Source: Certhia americana
Lineage: Eukaryota > Chordata > Aves > Passeriformes > Certhiidae
Direction: 5' to 3'
Assembly (NCBI GenBank): GCA_018697195.1
Contig: CM031857.1
Location: 58,090,149-58,154,148 of the forward strand
Length of the DNA stretch: 64,000 nucleotides
Positions within the stretch are counted from its first letter, which is position 1. Each line of letters begins with the position of its first letter. Positions 25,601 through 37,743 of this stretch are shown here, piece by piece. The position numbers and the translations under genes are program-made. Below the pieces are notes generated by a model, which saw only the letters and a list, made by a program, of their open reading frames with translations, was not told where the DNA came from and did no database searches.

Positions 25601-25775
25601 GACTTATTTTAAGATAGCTGGTTTGCCTCTCAGCACTGTACACCTGAACTGTAGATGCATCCTCAGCTAAGTCAGGAGCCCAGTACAGTCTGAACCTGGC
25701 AAACAGCTTTCAGAAAAGTATGCTGAGGTATGAGCAGGTAGGAGGCACACTGGGACAGAGCTTACTGCACAATTA
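22601..25775. other. Unique AT-rich DNA, no gene seen
   Basis: There are very few open frames, which fits strongly AT-rich non-coding DNA. No repeat family was recognised. Confidence 0.6.

Positions 25776-25777
<2 letters not shown>

Positions 25778-25806
<29 letters not shown>
25778..25806. repeat. Poly(T) tract
   Basis: A run of 29 T followed by CAGG. On the plus strand it mimics a polypyrimidine tract plus AG acceptor. No exon could be recognised after it, so it is more likely a plain homopolymer. Confidence 0.9.
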
Positions 25807-27219
25807 CAGGATTTGTACAGTTTACCAACAATGTTAATTTTTAGCCTTCATAACCACTTGAATAAATATAAGAATTGTTATTAGTTTTACACTTTTTATG
25901 AAACTTTGCTAACATTTTTATTTCCATTGATTTCTGCATAAAAATTCTGATGTATTAAAAAACCCCTAACCTTCCAAAGGTGGAAGTGTGTGCTTGTAAC
26001 TTAGGTGCCCACTGTATTTGGCTTAAATTTAAGAAACCACGTTTACCACCAGCACAGCTCTTTAAGCTCCTTGTCATTAATTCTGAGGGAACCAAAGTGA
26101 AATCTTGGAGTTTATACTTCAGACTCAGACCTTCAAGACTCATCTGAGGATAGAGGCTCAGGTTTTCCATTAGGTTCAGGCTACCCTTGGTTGCTCCTTT
26201 AAATGGCATTTACATGGAATGGTAGTAAGGGGGTTCTTCGATCTGGGCTGAGGTGAGAGATAAGAGCAGAACAGGTATTCTGAATGCACTTAAATTTAGG
26301 CATGCTGGAAAATCCCAGAACAATTGAAAGCAATCTTAAAATTACTTTCTCTCTAAAAGCCAATGAATTCAACTCCTGCTTGGGCATTAGAACTGTGAAA
26401 AAGGTCTTAACCATAAAATTTATTAGCAAACCCCAGAAATGTTTTGAATTTTTGTATAATATTTATGTGCAGCCTAGAAAAAATAGATATATTCAAAGCC
26501 AAAAAAAAAATTTAATTTGTAAAAAATATTAGCAAATTATGTAAGATCTTCTGTACATTAATTTTGGAGGATAATATATTTTCCCTACAATTTAAAGTAA
26601 GACATTAGATTTTTTAAAAAATGCAAACATATATGTGAATCCTGTGGTAGAAGGAGCAAAAGCAACATTTATGCATGTTTTATTTAGCAACAATTAAATG
26701 AGGATCTTTTTCATAGAAATGACAAGTACTGGCACTAATTCCAAACTTTTAAATGAGATGCCACATCTTGTTCCTCCAAATTGATTATCCAAATTTATCA
26801 TCACAATACTAAAAAAGTCTAAGCAAAAAGGATTGGTTATTTGAGAACAAGGGAAAATCTATGACTCTTTGAAGTAATGAGTCCTGACTACTCGTCATCT
26901 TCTTTTAAATTCCTCGTCTCATAAATACATTTTTTTAATGTCATCTGAATATTCAGCTAACATTAGGTAAAGAATATGTGTTTAATTTTGTTGGGGATCT
27001 TTGAAAATTGCAAGAAGCTTCAGAAACTTCTTTGCTACTGGCCTAAAAACTTCATTTGATTAATGCTTATTTACCCTTAATATAGTTGTGAATTGCAAAT
27101 ATAAAAAAAATTAAAATCCATTACTTCTAAAGCAAAGAGTATTTGAACCATGTTCTGCTTGAACTTCACTCCAAAGTTCTAATGTTTTTATTACACTTTA
27201 TAACCTTACACCTTAACAT

Positions 27220-27241
27220 TTATAATATACATATATTATAA
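27220..27241. repeat. AT-only palindrome
   Basis: TTATAATATA and TATATTATAA flank CA. It lies among three copies of a TTATAACCTT motif (about 27199-27255). Confidence 0.8.
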
Positions 27242-29921
27242 CCTTTATAACCTTAGGAAGGTCTTATATGTGGTAAGTGAGCTCTCTATCTTGTAGAAAA
27301 AGTAAAAAACAAGCGTTTAAGTTAGGGCGCTTTTTTTAAAGATATTACATGAAGTCCTTGAATACTGTAAATTTCAAAGTTATCAAAGACTTCCAAATCT
27401 TCCTATTCCTTAGTGCTGCTGTTGCTTCTTTTTATTTTTTAATCTGGTAGAAATAGCAGTTTCTGAAAAAAGTCTTGTCTTACACACTTTTTGAAATTAG
27501 TTTCTTTTTCGTCAGAAAAGGATAATGGAAAAAATAAATTATAAAAACTGGTGTAATCTTTGCTTTCATCCAGCTCCAAAGCATTTTGAATTATTACACT
27601 GTTCAGGTCAATGTTGACATATCTGGTACCCTACAAGAGTCCAGTCCCCCCATCACATTTCCATTCTCCTTTGGGCCTGGTTGCTCTGCATCCTCCCTCA
27701 CAGGTTGCAGCCTTCCATCTCCCTCAACCACCATCATGCCACAGGCAGCCCATGAAGAAAGTCTGGTTTACCAAAAATAATTAAAAACTGAGGGAATTGA
27801 ACTTCAGCTTATAAGAGGAATAATAGCTATGCAGAGTATGGGAGCTAGGCCAGTGTAAAATAAAATGTTCTGCTATTAAGAAAGCTTATGCTTCAAGCTT
27901 GCTATGTTAACCACAGAGAAAAAGAAAACAAAACCAAAAAACCCAAAAAAATCCCTCATTGTGCCTTCTTTCTGTAACCAAAATCATCTGAAACATTTCT
28001 GGTACCCTGTAGCATAGAATTTTTTGTTAATAGATGCAGGACTAAGAGCTTTGCAACCTCACATCACAAGTTTTAGCTGTAGATTTTTCAGCGAATTTTC
28101 GCATGAGCTCAGACTAGAACTCCAGGAGCTGGGAATCACTCAGCAGTGGGAGGTAATGCAGAGAGCAAGGAACTATCACAAAGTGCTTCTTACAAACCTA
28201 TCTTCAAGACAAGATCCTTGTTCATATTTCAAAGATATCTCCCTTGATTTTTCCTTTCCTCCTGCCTTTCAATACAGATGTAGGAGAGTGAAGTGAGGCC
28301 AAAAGAACGCAAGAAGTGTCTACAACAAAATTATGAGATTGTTCTATTCTTTCCTCTTTTTCTTCATCCTATGCAGCAGACTCCCTGAATTTGCTCCTGA
28401 GGAGGAGGAATAGCAGTGATCTATTTTTATGGGTCACATCCAAGTAAATCTCTATGGGCTGAGCTGAGGACAGACTTGCCTAGCAGAAATCAAGACTCCA
28501 GTGCAAACCTTGCTGACTTTGCTGACAGATTCTTTAAAACTGGATTGAAGCCAGACTTCAAAGAGGAAAGTGAGTTAAAAAATAAAGCTTTCTTTTTTTT
28601 CTCTATTTTCCCCTTTCAGAGCAGAGTTTAAAACTTTACCTGATCTGAAGCAGTGAGGTTTTTTGTGACACAAGTTTTACTTTGAAGTCCAGATTCTAGA
28701 CAAGGCACATCAATTTCAAAGTGTCTATAGGCATAAGCAGAGCTGACTGGGCTCAAAATACCAGGATGTAGGTATGGTGAATGCTACACATGTTCACATG
28801 GTTTGTTGATTTGTTTTTCTTAATATAGGAGAGAAATTTGTAATTTTGAAGGCCAGAAATTATCAGCATCAGAAGATTTAGAATAATCTGATAAATTTTA
28901 GGATATAAAAAAGAGAACAAAATTATTTTTGTCTTCCCTAAATGTTATAGTCATTCTTCAGCTATGAATATATTAATTTCTTAGAAGTTTTAAATTAGTT
29001 AGCTTTGAAAATCCAAAATTATATTTATATTCACTTGTTTAAGATTTTTGCCTCAAGTGTTTTAATGTATTCATAAAAGAATTTCCTCTCTAATAACAAA
29101 TCTTTCAAGTCTGGAAGGGGCAAACAAAAACAAACTTAGCTGGGTTTCACTCATAATGAGGTGAAATTATGATTCAGTGATATTGATGACAAATTATCAT
29201 GCTGTCAATTGTATACTTTTGTACGTGACTAATTTTATCAGTATATGAAAGAAGTGAAACAGAAGAATTCTAATTTCCCTTTTAGATATCAATACATGAT
29301 GGTCAAAGCCTAGAAAGTGAGAACAAATATCTGTTTTTCAATTATATGTACATTTATATGTGCATACATATTTGTGTTTATCTATTCATAGAGAATACTT
29401 TATTGGACACACAGCAGTACTGGTTTTAAGCAGCTTTGACTATGCAGGTAAAATAGTTATGGAAAACACTACATATGAAGAATTGTTTAAGATTACCTAT
29501 ATATGACTGAGAATTTTTTTATTTACACCATTTCCCTGACTCTCAAGTTCCAGAGCATCATACTAATTGTGCATACTAAGGACATTTGGGAAGGTCTGGG
29601 AGGCCAGCAGGGGTTTCTCCTGCTACCCTAAGAAGGCACTTCTTTCTTTTAGGTCCTGTCCTTCTGCCTGGTGGCATAATAATACATTATGGAGGACACT
29701 GGAGGGGCTTCTCGGTCCACACCAACTTAAAACTTTTCAGGGAAGATTTTGACACAAAATATAACGGAAAATAATTTCACAAATTAAAGCTTTATTACAT
29801 CTGGTGTATTCTCTTTGTTCATTAGTTTTGCAGTTCCAGTCAGAAGAATGAATAAGTTTATCTGTCAGATAGGTTATTCTTCATGGCTTCATTGTCTCAA
29901 TTCTGTTTGTAAATGTCTTCT

Positions 29922-29963
29922 CTTCCCTTTCTCTTTCATGCCCTTCCCTTTCTCTTTTATGCT
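29922..29963. repeat. Two-copy 21-bp tandem repeat
   Basis: CTTCCCTTTCTCTTTCATGCC is followed head to tail by a copy with two changes. The unit is a multiple of three, so the overlapping frame 29815-30105 shows a repeated Pro-Phe-Ser-Phe-Met block, but nothing else supports a gene. Confidence 0.8.
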
Positions 29964-30337
29964 CCAAAAAGAAATACTGGCCACTGCTTCCAAGTCAGGA
30001 CAACCTTATGGTAAGTCTGTGAAACTTTGTTTCCACAAATTACATTCAGAGGGACCAGGATATATGAGGCAATCAGCATCCCACATAACTAGTATTCCAC
30101 CCTGAGTTTGTCTCTCACAGAGAAGGTGAAACAGTCTAACCCAGAGGAGGTCTTGAGCAATGTATTTCACCTCCAGATTCAAGTGCAGTTCTTAAGCATT
30201 TTCAGTTGCAGACTTTTCTTCAAACCATTATGGTAAGAGAAAATTGATTGGTTTCAGATTTTGTTAATAACAGTTCAGAATACTTTAACCTCAAGATCAA
30301 ATATGAACATGTTCAAAAAAGCACACATATAATCCGT

Positions 30338-30393
30338 CCAAAAACCCAACAACAAACAAAACAAACCAATCAAACAAACAAAAAACCCCCAAA
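30338..30393. repeat. A/C-rich low-complexity tract
   Basis: CAAA, CAAAA and CCAA units in imperfect series; a simple-sequence tract. Confidence 0.85.
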
Positions 30394-30633
30394 CCTCTCA
30401 ACACTAAAACATTTGAAGAAAAGAAAAATGTTTCCATGTTTTGTCTGTAATATTTGTACACTCCAAGATAGTAGCAAAAAAATTAATATTGTGTGATATG
30501 TTTAATTTGGGTTTTCAACAAGACCTTGGACAAAGTCTCAAAATAATCCTTTCACAAAACTCATTAGACAAAGTGGAGAAGGTCTGGTTGCCCGAGCACT
30601 GCTGTTTAGAATAATTTCAGACTCTGTAGGGCA

Positions 30634-30655
30634 TCACATCTAATTTTAGATGTGA
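30634..30655. repeat. Perfect 10-bp-arm palindrome
   Basis: TCACATCTAA and TTAGATGTGA flank TT. A second, unrelated GTCAGTCACATCATC segment follows shortly. Confidence 0.85.
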
Positions 30656-30901
30656 CTCTCTGGAAAGTCAGTCACATCATCTGGCTCTGTGGAAGTATCC
30701 TAGATACAAAGTGTCACAATAGGAATTAGACAGTGATGTTTATTAGTGCCCTTGGTAGGGAAAGTGGAATTTAAATTGTCGAAGTTCTGTAGATATCTGA
30801 AACAAGAAAGTCCTTTTTATAAGGCAGAGATTTTGATTATTTTTCTACTCCTCTAAATATCAGTTAGAGAGGTAATTTTTCTTAATTTTTCTTTCCCCAT
30901 G

Positions 30902-30961
30902 CAAGGGGAATCATACAAGAAATCATACAAGGGGAATCATACATACCACTATCATACAAGA
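30902..30961. repeat. Short interspersed tandem repeats of ATCATACAAG
   Basis: CAAGGGGAATCATACA occurs at about 30902 and 30929, with further ATCATACA copies between and after. It looks like local slippage duplication. Confidence 0.8.
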
Positions 30962-31729
30962 AAATCACTCCTTGAGTGAATACTCAACTCTCTGCTGAAG
31001 GGGAACTTGCCTATCACACTTGTATATATAATAGCTCTGGAATTTCCCCTCAGAGTTCTCTACAATATTTTGAAAAGCCAAGGAAATCATTCACAGCTAC
31101 TCACAAGAGTGAATTGATTTCAGTCAAAAGGTCTCTGTCAACTGGTCATGCATTTAAAGTTTAAGAAGTTGAAAGTGTTAAAAAGAAAGATTAAAAACAA
31201 CAAAAAAATATTAAGAACACCTAAATAATTAACTTATTAACTAGTTAAAAAAAGAGCTTGAAGTTGGTAGTCTCAGATCATTTCAAATTCCTTGAAAACT
31301 ACTTCCATGGTTTTTTGCCAGCAATTAAAAGGTACGTAGATAAAACTGAACATTCAATGGAACTTAGATATTTGTAAATCAAAATATATATGTTAGTTTC
31401 TCTAGTGTTTGTGAAATTTGAATATTTTAAGGGGTCAAGATCACAATTTTAAGAGATCAAGATCACAAAAACACTTTTTCAGTGTTTTCATTTCTAAATT
31501 ATATTAGCACATGCAGAGTAAGCACACATGGGAAAAAAAACTCATACAGGAAAAATTAATTCCTAACTACAAAAATTTTATAAACATAATCGCTTCTGTA
31601 AAAATGATCACACATTTCAGAGTTTTGAGTTTTGCTGAAAAATTAACTTTGTGACTTGAGAAAAATTTTGCATGCTTTCTCTTTTAAAACAATTCCACTC
31701 ACCATACCTTGGAAATGTTAACTTCTAGA

Positions 31730-32158
31730 TTTCATGATCACACTGAAAGGTCTATGTTCACAGGGAGAACTGTGGGGCCTGTTACACTGGTTGAGATAGA
31801 ATCACTGGGCAGGTCCCAAATGTTTATGAGTAACTTGTTCATGTATAAGATACAGCCACACATCTGTTGAGGAATACATCTGGTCCCAATGGCTCTGTTG
31901 GCAAGCTGTAGAGTGAGATGCAAGGTGGGATCCAGACACAAGAGGCTGTGAACTGCCAAACTTTGGGATAACAAAGGACACCAAGGTGGGTGAGATCAGT
32001 CAGCGAAATGGACAGCAGGAACTGGGAATCACTGGCCTGAGACAAGATGGGTGACAGAGGGGGCAGGAGCTGAAGACTCATGAGGAAGACAGAACTGAAG
32101 CCCCCTGGTACTAGCCTGGACAGTACAACCAGTGGCTTCTTCGGGAATCAGCCTCTGG
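31730..32158 (-). other. GC-richer segment next to LTR-like sequence
   Basis: Composition differs sharply from the AT-rich flank that ends near 31730, which suggests inserted DNA. It lies downstream of the LTR-like element in that element's sense direction, so it could be the start of an ERV internal region. No protein family was recognised in the short minus-strand frames 31738-31974 and 31839-32081. This could instead be host DNA. Confidence 0.35.
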
Positions 32159-32434
32159 TGACTTCAATGAGAGAAATGACTCTGATCTGGTTGTTCAGAA
32201 ATAGAACTCTAATAAGGCAAAACCAACAAACAGGACAGCACACACAGTTACAAAAATGAACTGGAATAGAACAGGGTTCCGGGTAGGACAGAGCTGCTTA
32301 TACATCTAGGTATAGGCGGAGCTAGGGCGGGGATCTGAGGGAAGGGTCCAATGGGAGACCGCAATTAGGAAATTTATAATTCTTGCAACAAAAAGTAATC
32401 AATAATAACAGAGGGAACTAAGAACTTTCTGTCA
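32159..32434 (-). mobile_element. Probable retroviral LTR with intact promoter motifs
   Basis: On the minus strand the segment runs from TGACAG to AAGTCA, giving TG..CA ends with matching TGAC/GTCA termini. In sense order it holds an inverted CCAAT box (32348-32352), a GGGCGGGG GC box (32325-32332), a second GCGG site (32315-32320) and a TATAAG box (32297-32302). That spacing is typical of a retroviral U3. A segment with AGAGTTCTATTTCTGAAC lies 70-90 bp further on, as expected for R/U5. Several CpGs survive in an otherwise CpG-poor window, hinting at modest age. No target duplication or primer-binding site could be assigned, so the ends and the family are tentative. Confidence 0.6.
32297..32352 (-). 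promoter_or_regulatory. LTR core promoter (CCAAT, GC box, TATA)
   Basis: In minus-strand order: CCAAT (reverse) at 32348-32352, GC box at 32325-32332, TATAAG at 32297-32302. The layout is promoter-like; activity is not known. Confidence 0.5.
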
Positions 32435-32870
32435 ACAATTTACATAGAACAAACAAGGGATCTTGGGAGTGAGCCTTCTGCTCACCATGAGGGTTTTCCT
32501 GCAGCCTTGAGCAGAGGTTTTCTTCTTCTTCTGCTGAACCAACCCCAACACAGTGCTTTCCCTATAGTGGACTTTGAGTGTATGAAACCCCTGGGCTTCC
32601 TTGATTGGGTGCCCCTTGGGGTCACCAGCTTGGGCTGTTCCTGTGTCACTGTGCTGTGAATAGATGGATTTATGGAATGAGACATCTGAGACTCTGCTGT
32701 GGGCAACCCAGGGCTGAACTGGTGAGGAAAGCTGGTCTGACTGTGGAGTGGGTGTGTGGGGAGCCAAGGGGAACACATTGGTCACTGGAGCCACCCACTG
32801 CCAAGGGGCTTTGACCCAGCAGTGGCAGCGTCTGGCCTTGGGATCCCCTTGGCCAGGGAGCCTCGTGAAT
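32435..32870. other. GC-richer segment flanking the LTR, unclassified
   Basis: Continues the GC-richer patch upstream of the LTR in its sense direction. Minus-strand frames 32432-32794 (120 codons) and 32482-32778 overlap in different phases and show no known domain. This may be an older repeat or further LTR sequence. Confidence 0.35.
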
Positions 32871-34510
32871 GGTCAGACTAGGAAGTTTCCTTAACTCATC
32901 AGTCATACAAGCAGAGGAGCTTTCTAATGAACCAACATGTGTGTAAGAAAATTATACCATTTTGTCTAAAATGTGGGGTTTGGTCTAGGTGGCTGTATTC
33001 CTTGAGACAAGTGAACAGAAATAAACAGAAAGTGTCTGTAAACTTCTTTTTCCTTTAAAATATAAAATCAAAGTCCAGTTTCTGCCTTCTGTTTCTTGCC
33101 ACCATGCTGCTAATTGTCTTGCTGGCCAGATAAACTGTTTTGGAGGAAAGCTTTCCCTTCTTCCTTCTAGCATTGCTCATTGAACACTGGCTCAGTTGCC
33201 TCGTTCCTTCTCTAGCTGCAGTATCTACCACATTGTCCATTTCATTGCTATGTTTTGAGATGTTTTGAACTTTTTTTTTTTTTTTGGACCTTTTACTTTG
33301 AACATTTCCTCTCTCCCCTTCACTGTCAGCTCTACTGTATTTATTCTCCAAGTTATCTCTTATGTCAGTATTTTTGAACTCACTCTTTTCCCCCTGAATA
33401 ATAGTACCTAATAGGACTGTTTGGGAAGCAAGTCTGAACCTCACCCTTCAGGTGTGAAAATTCTTGTCATTCCTCTGTCTGTGTGCAGATATTCACACCT
33501 CATTCCTCTTAAACCTTCTTCAGGCATCCCTTATCTCCCTCTTTCTATTCAAAGCTTTCTGATATTAGGTGTATTAACTGTAGTCCAAACAGTTATCCTT
33601 ATTCTAAACACAAAAATATCTGGTGCATTCCTTGGAGGTTTGTTTGAAGATCTACATACTCTTGCCAGTGTCATATAGAAACCTCTGCCTACAAGAATTT
33701 CTGTTCTTCTAGTCCTAATCTAAAATTCTCATTTGTTAAACATATTTGTGACTTACAATTTAACCCTTCTTTCTCTAGGAAGAGCATCAGTATGATAGGC
33801 TCTGACCAAAAGTAATGTTGATAAAATATTCCAATTGCTTATCAGCCATAAGTTGGCTTTTATAAGAAGACATTTCCCCTGTCTAGAACACTGTAATTTT
33901 TGGCCAGAATAAATATATGATACCTGCAGTTCCAGTTTAATTTTTTCAGATGAACACAAGAATCATAAAAATAAACTGTTGCCTTTTGATGTCTATGTGA
34001 AGTACACGTTTTCTATCTTAATCCTATCTAATTGATACCTGTCAAGATTTCCAGTGTTATGTTTCCCTGTACCCAAAGAAAATCACTTTAAAAAAAAAAC
34101 AAAAACCAAACAAAACAAAGAAAAATATAACTAAGAGATTATATTGCAAGCTGATGCCTGCAATAGTGTCTGGAGGCAAAAAAACCATGAGGGAACAGTA
34201 CTATAATGTCTATAAAATATGAGACAACAAGGATATTTTGTGGAAAAATTACCAAAATTTTTTTTGGGGGAAATATTTTCATCAAGAAGTCCAATGATTG
34301 TCAGAGATAAAAAGCAAAAACTTTCTGGCTGAGTCTTCCTATGATAGTTTGTCAAGTTAAAAATGCACTTAACTTTGTGTGTTCCTGTAGGGAATGATTG
34401 CCTGTTAAAAAAAATAATAAAATTGTTAACAACAACTAAAACAAAGAGTAAGAATTTATTTCATAAATGTCACTACAAAGAAAGGTAAACCAGTAAAGTA
34501 CGTTGATCAT
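32871..34510. other. Unique DNA with one 129-codon minus-strand frame
   Basis: The frame 33055-33444 (minus) encodes a Lys/Arg/Ser-rich, hydrophilic peptide whose Lys run comes from the T tract near 33271-33287. No family was recognised, and its length is about what chance allows in 64 kb. No splice-site pair was assigned. Confidence 0.45.
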
Positions 34511-34511
34511 T

Positions 34512-35015
34512 TCACAGAGTCATAGAGTAGCCAAAGTTTGAAGGGACCTCAAAAGGTTATCTGGTGCAACTTTTCATTGGAAAAGGGAGCCACATGAAAT
34601 AATGCAGCACCTTGTCCAGTTGCATCTCAAAAACATCCAACAATGAACACCCTACCACATCCCTGGGAAGGTTGTTCCAGCAAATTATTGTATTCACAGT
34701 AAAAAATTCCTTTCTTACATTGAAATGAAACCTCTCCCAGTACAACTTGCAGTGTTTCTCCCTTGTCTTCTCCAGTTGCTCCTTCTGAAGAGAGAACCTC
34801 AGTCCTCTGTACAGTCCTCTGCCCTTTGAGCTCCAGAATACTGTGATGAGGTGCCCCCTGCACCTTTTCTTCTCTAGGGAGAAAAGAACTGACTCCCTCA
34901 GCTTTCCTAGCTTTCTTTAGAGTGTCTCAAGTCTATCCAGATTCTTCTTGAATAGTGGCAACCAGAACTGGACACAGTATTCCAGGTCCATCCTAACAAG
35001 CATGGAGCACACTCA
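34512..35015 (-). mobile_element. CR1 LINE 3' portion
   Basis: Starts with CACAGAGTCATAGAGTAG (complement of the 3' tail) and TTTGAAGGGACCTC. It continues through CCCTGGGAAGGTTGTTCCAG, AAAAATTCCTTTCTTACATT, GTTTCTCCCTTGTCTTCTCC, CTCCAGAATACTGTGATGAGG and ACTGGACACAGTATTCCAGG in the order of the avian CR1 3' UTR and distal ORF2. The frames 34557-34745 and 34627-34863 are inside it. Confidence 0.94.
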
Positions 35016-36670
35016 TTGTAAGGCAATGAAAATAGTTGCTGTAAATGATAATTCAGCATTTATCAAGGAACAGTAGGATGACATTGTACATGGGAAAGAA
35101 ATGAATATAAAAGAATCTGAAAGACCTAGAATAAACAGAATAAAACTTCTGCATTTTATCTTAGGTTTTCTTACCTCCTCCTATTCAAAATTTTTTCCAT
35201 AATACATCACTGTCCTTATATCCACAGAAATATTTTACTTTTTCTACATGGCTATTTTATAACTTTATATGAACCTTCATTTTTCATTCTCTGAATCCAA
35301 ATATGTTTTGTGACTTTTTCTTCATAAATAAATATAATAAGAAAAGTAGCAATGACTATCTGTAAAGAACAGACCTACTTTGTCCTTGCAAAGATATATA
35401 ATTGTAAATGTTGAGATGCATATGTGGAAGGTAAATTGAGAAATTATTTGGGTATTTCCAGTGGTTTATTACTACCCAAACCCAACAATAAAAAAAGAAA
35501 CCCAAAAAAACGTCCCCCAGAAAAATAGCAGGCACATAATGGTATCCTTGAGAGGATACGTTAAGAAAGCTAGAACAGCAGGGGTATTAAAGCACAGTAG
35601 TTTAGATAATAAAGTCAAATAAATTGTCTTCATCTTTGTGCCTTCATTGTCACCAAAGTACACTGTGATAAATGAAATAGATTTGTCTGATGGAAATCGT
35701 AAACATTCATATTTAATAAACAGTTATTAACACTTCTATAATATTGCTCCTTTATGATCATTACATGCTCATTGCATTACAGCAAGTTTATTTCCTATTT
35801 CATTTCTCCACTGTCATTGTGTATTGCAAACCTGTGCAAGACAGGTCTATTTTTTATGTTGTACTGTGCAGTATGTGAGTAACGCTCAGATCTTAATGGA
35901 AGTGTCACATCATTTTCAGATCAAATTATCTGGTTTTAACAGCTGAGAGGAATCAAATTAATCAGTGAAATTAGAATACAAACCAATACAAATGTTGTGG
36001 TTCCCAAGATGTTGACTGAAATACTTGGAGGCCACGTTTTCCCGTTATCACATTAAAAGGCTTACTGGGGTGCTCTATTACTTATCATTAATAGTCCTAT
36101 ATTAGGAGCATGTATAAAGGTTTAAACTGCTAGGAAAGTGCACACCTCAACTGAATTTAATTGCACAAATAATAACTCAGATTGGGTTTTTTTTTCTCTT
36201 TCTCATTAGTTTTTTAGATACTGAGATACAGGAACAGCACAGAGAAGGTCAGAATATTTATGCTGATTGATAGCTAATTTTTGCCCTTGAAACAAGCAAA
36301 ATCTTTCCTTCAGAAAAGCAAGGCTAAAATCTCCTAGAAAACAACTTCACAAAATTTTGAAATGATCTGGACAACCACCAGGATGTCTGGACCTATTTCT
36401 TTATATATCTCTTTTCTAATTTTCCTTCTGTGTGATTAAGCCACAGGAATGTGTCTTGTTTTTCTAGAATACTTCATCAGCATAAGCTGCCAGAAATAGG
36501 ACATTGAGTCCAAATGTGTGAGACTCCTAAAATATATGTTAATCCTTACCCTCTTCTTTCTGCACTCCCAATACACCCAAAAGCTGCTCATTAGCTCAAA
36601 ACCATCTGCTTTCAGTCTGCCATGGGGTTTACAATTACTGAATCAGGAACACAGAAATAAAGACAAAAAG
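35016..36670. other. Unique AT-rich DNA, no gene seen
   Basis: Short frames only; no repeat family or exon was recognised. Confidence 0.6.
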
Positions 36671-36674
36671 ATAT

Positions 36675-37743
36675 TGTGGTGGGTTGATCCTGACTTGATG
36701 CCAGGTGCCCACTAAAGCTCCATTACACCCCTCCTCAGCAGGACAAAGGAGAAAAAATATGGCTAAAGGCTCATGGGTCACGGTAAGGACATGGAGAGAT
36801 GCCTCAGTGATTACCCTCATGAGCAAAACTGAGTCAGCCTGTGAAAAAAATTGAACCTATTGCTAACCAAATCAAAAGAGAACAAAGAGAAGTGAAATCA
36901 AATATAAAAGCACTTTTCCTCCACCCTCCACACTTCCCAGGCTTGACTTTATTCCTAATTCTCTATCTCCTCCTTCTCAGTGGCACAGGGGGACAGAAAT
37001 GGGGGTTGTGGTTGGTTCATCACACATTTTCTCTTCTGCTCCTTTGTCCTCAGGGGAGGACTACCCTCATTCTTCCTCTGCTCCAGCATGGGAGTTTCAT
37101 CCCATGGGAGACAGCCCTCCATGAACTTAAATATCAGTCTTTCCCACAGACTGCATTTCTTAATGAACTGCTTCTACCTGGGTCACTTCCAAGAGGTAGA
37201 GTCCTTCAGGAATGCCCCAGTGTGGGTCCCCCAGAAGGCCACAGGTCCTTGTGCAGCATGGGTTTCCCACAGGGTCATAGCTTCCATCAGGCATATCCAC
37301 CTGCTCTGGCATCAGGCCCTCCAGGGACTGCATGTGGATATCTGCTCCACCGTGGAACCCCATGGGCTGCAGGGGGGACAGCCTGCCTTCACCATGGTCT
37401 CCACCAAGGGCTGCAGGGGAATCTCTCTGTCGCCTGGAGACCTTCTCTCCCTCCTACTGCACTGATCTTGGTGCCTGCAGGGCTGTTCCTCTCACATACT
37501 TTCAGTTGTCTCTCCTCTGGCTACAATTTGCTCCTGAACAATAATTTTTTTCCTTCTTAACTTTGCTATCACAGAGATACTGGCACTGTACGTAGTGGGC
37601 TCAGACTTGGCAGGAGGAGGGTCCCTCTTTGAACCAGCTGGAGGTGGGTCTCTTGGACAACGGGGAAGCTTCTGGTAGCTTCTCACAGAAGTCACCCCTG
37701 TAGCCCCTCCATTTCCATAACCTTTTCATGCAAACCTAGCTTG
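36675..37743 (-). mobile_element. Near-complete long ERVL-type LTR
   Basis: This segment of about 1.07 kb follows the block order of a well-known avian class III endogenous retrovirus LTR. On the plus strand it starts TGTGGTGGGTTGAT, then ATGCCAGGTGCCCAC, AAGGCTCATGGGTC, CTTCCCAGGCTTGAC, GGGGGTTGTGGTTGGTTCAT, a series of short imperfect repeats built on CTCCAGCATGGG and CCCACAGG, then GTGGATATCTGCTCCACC, GCTGCAGGGG, and finally CACCCCTGTAGCCCC and CATGCAAACC. The sense strand is minus. No flanking target duplication or second LTR was seen, so it is probably a solo LTR whose ends have drifted. The 239-codon plus-strand frame 36841-37560 and the 161-codon frame 36980-37465 lie wholly inside it. 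Confidence 0.9.

Larger units (their letters stand above)
25810..31729. other. Six kb of unique AT-rich DNA, no gene seen
   Basis: Frames are under 100 codons (for example 28024-28296 and 29815-30105 plus). There is a C-rich pyrimidine patch at 27630-27735, an A/C-rich patch at 30338-30393 and several small repeats listed separately. No exon or known mobile element was recognised. Confidence 0.55.

Noticed and set aside
30902..30961. Short repeats considered as a CRISPR-like array
   Set aside because: Units are only 10-16 bp, irregularly spaced and lack unique spacers; the genome is avian.
33055..33444. 129-codon Lys/Ser-rich minus-strand frame considered as an exon or nuclear protein
   Set aside because: Length is within chance expectation for 64 kb, the Lys run comes from a T tract, and no family or splice-site pair was recognised.
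36841..37560. Longest open frame in the window (239 codons, plus strand), with 36980-37465 (161 codons) in another phase
   Set aside because: Both lie wholly inside a recognised ERVL-type LTR and run antisense to it. The GC-rich, stop-poor LTR sequence explains their length.
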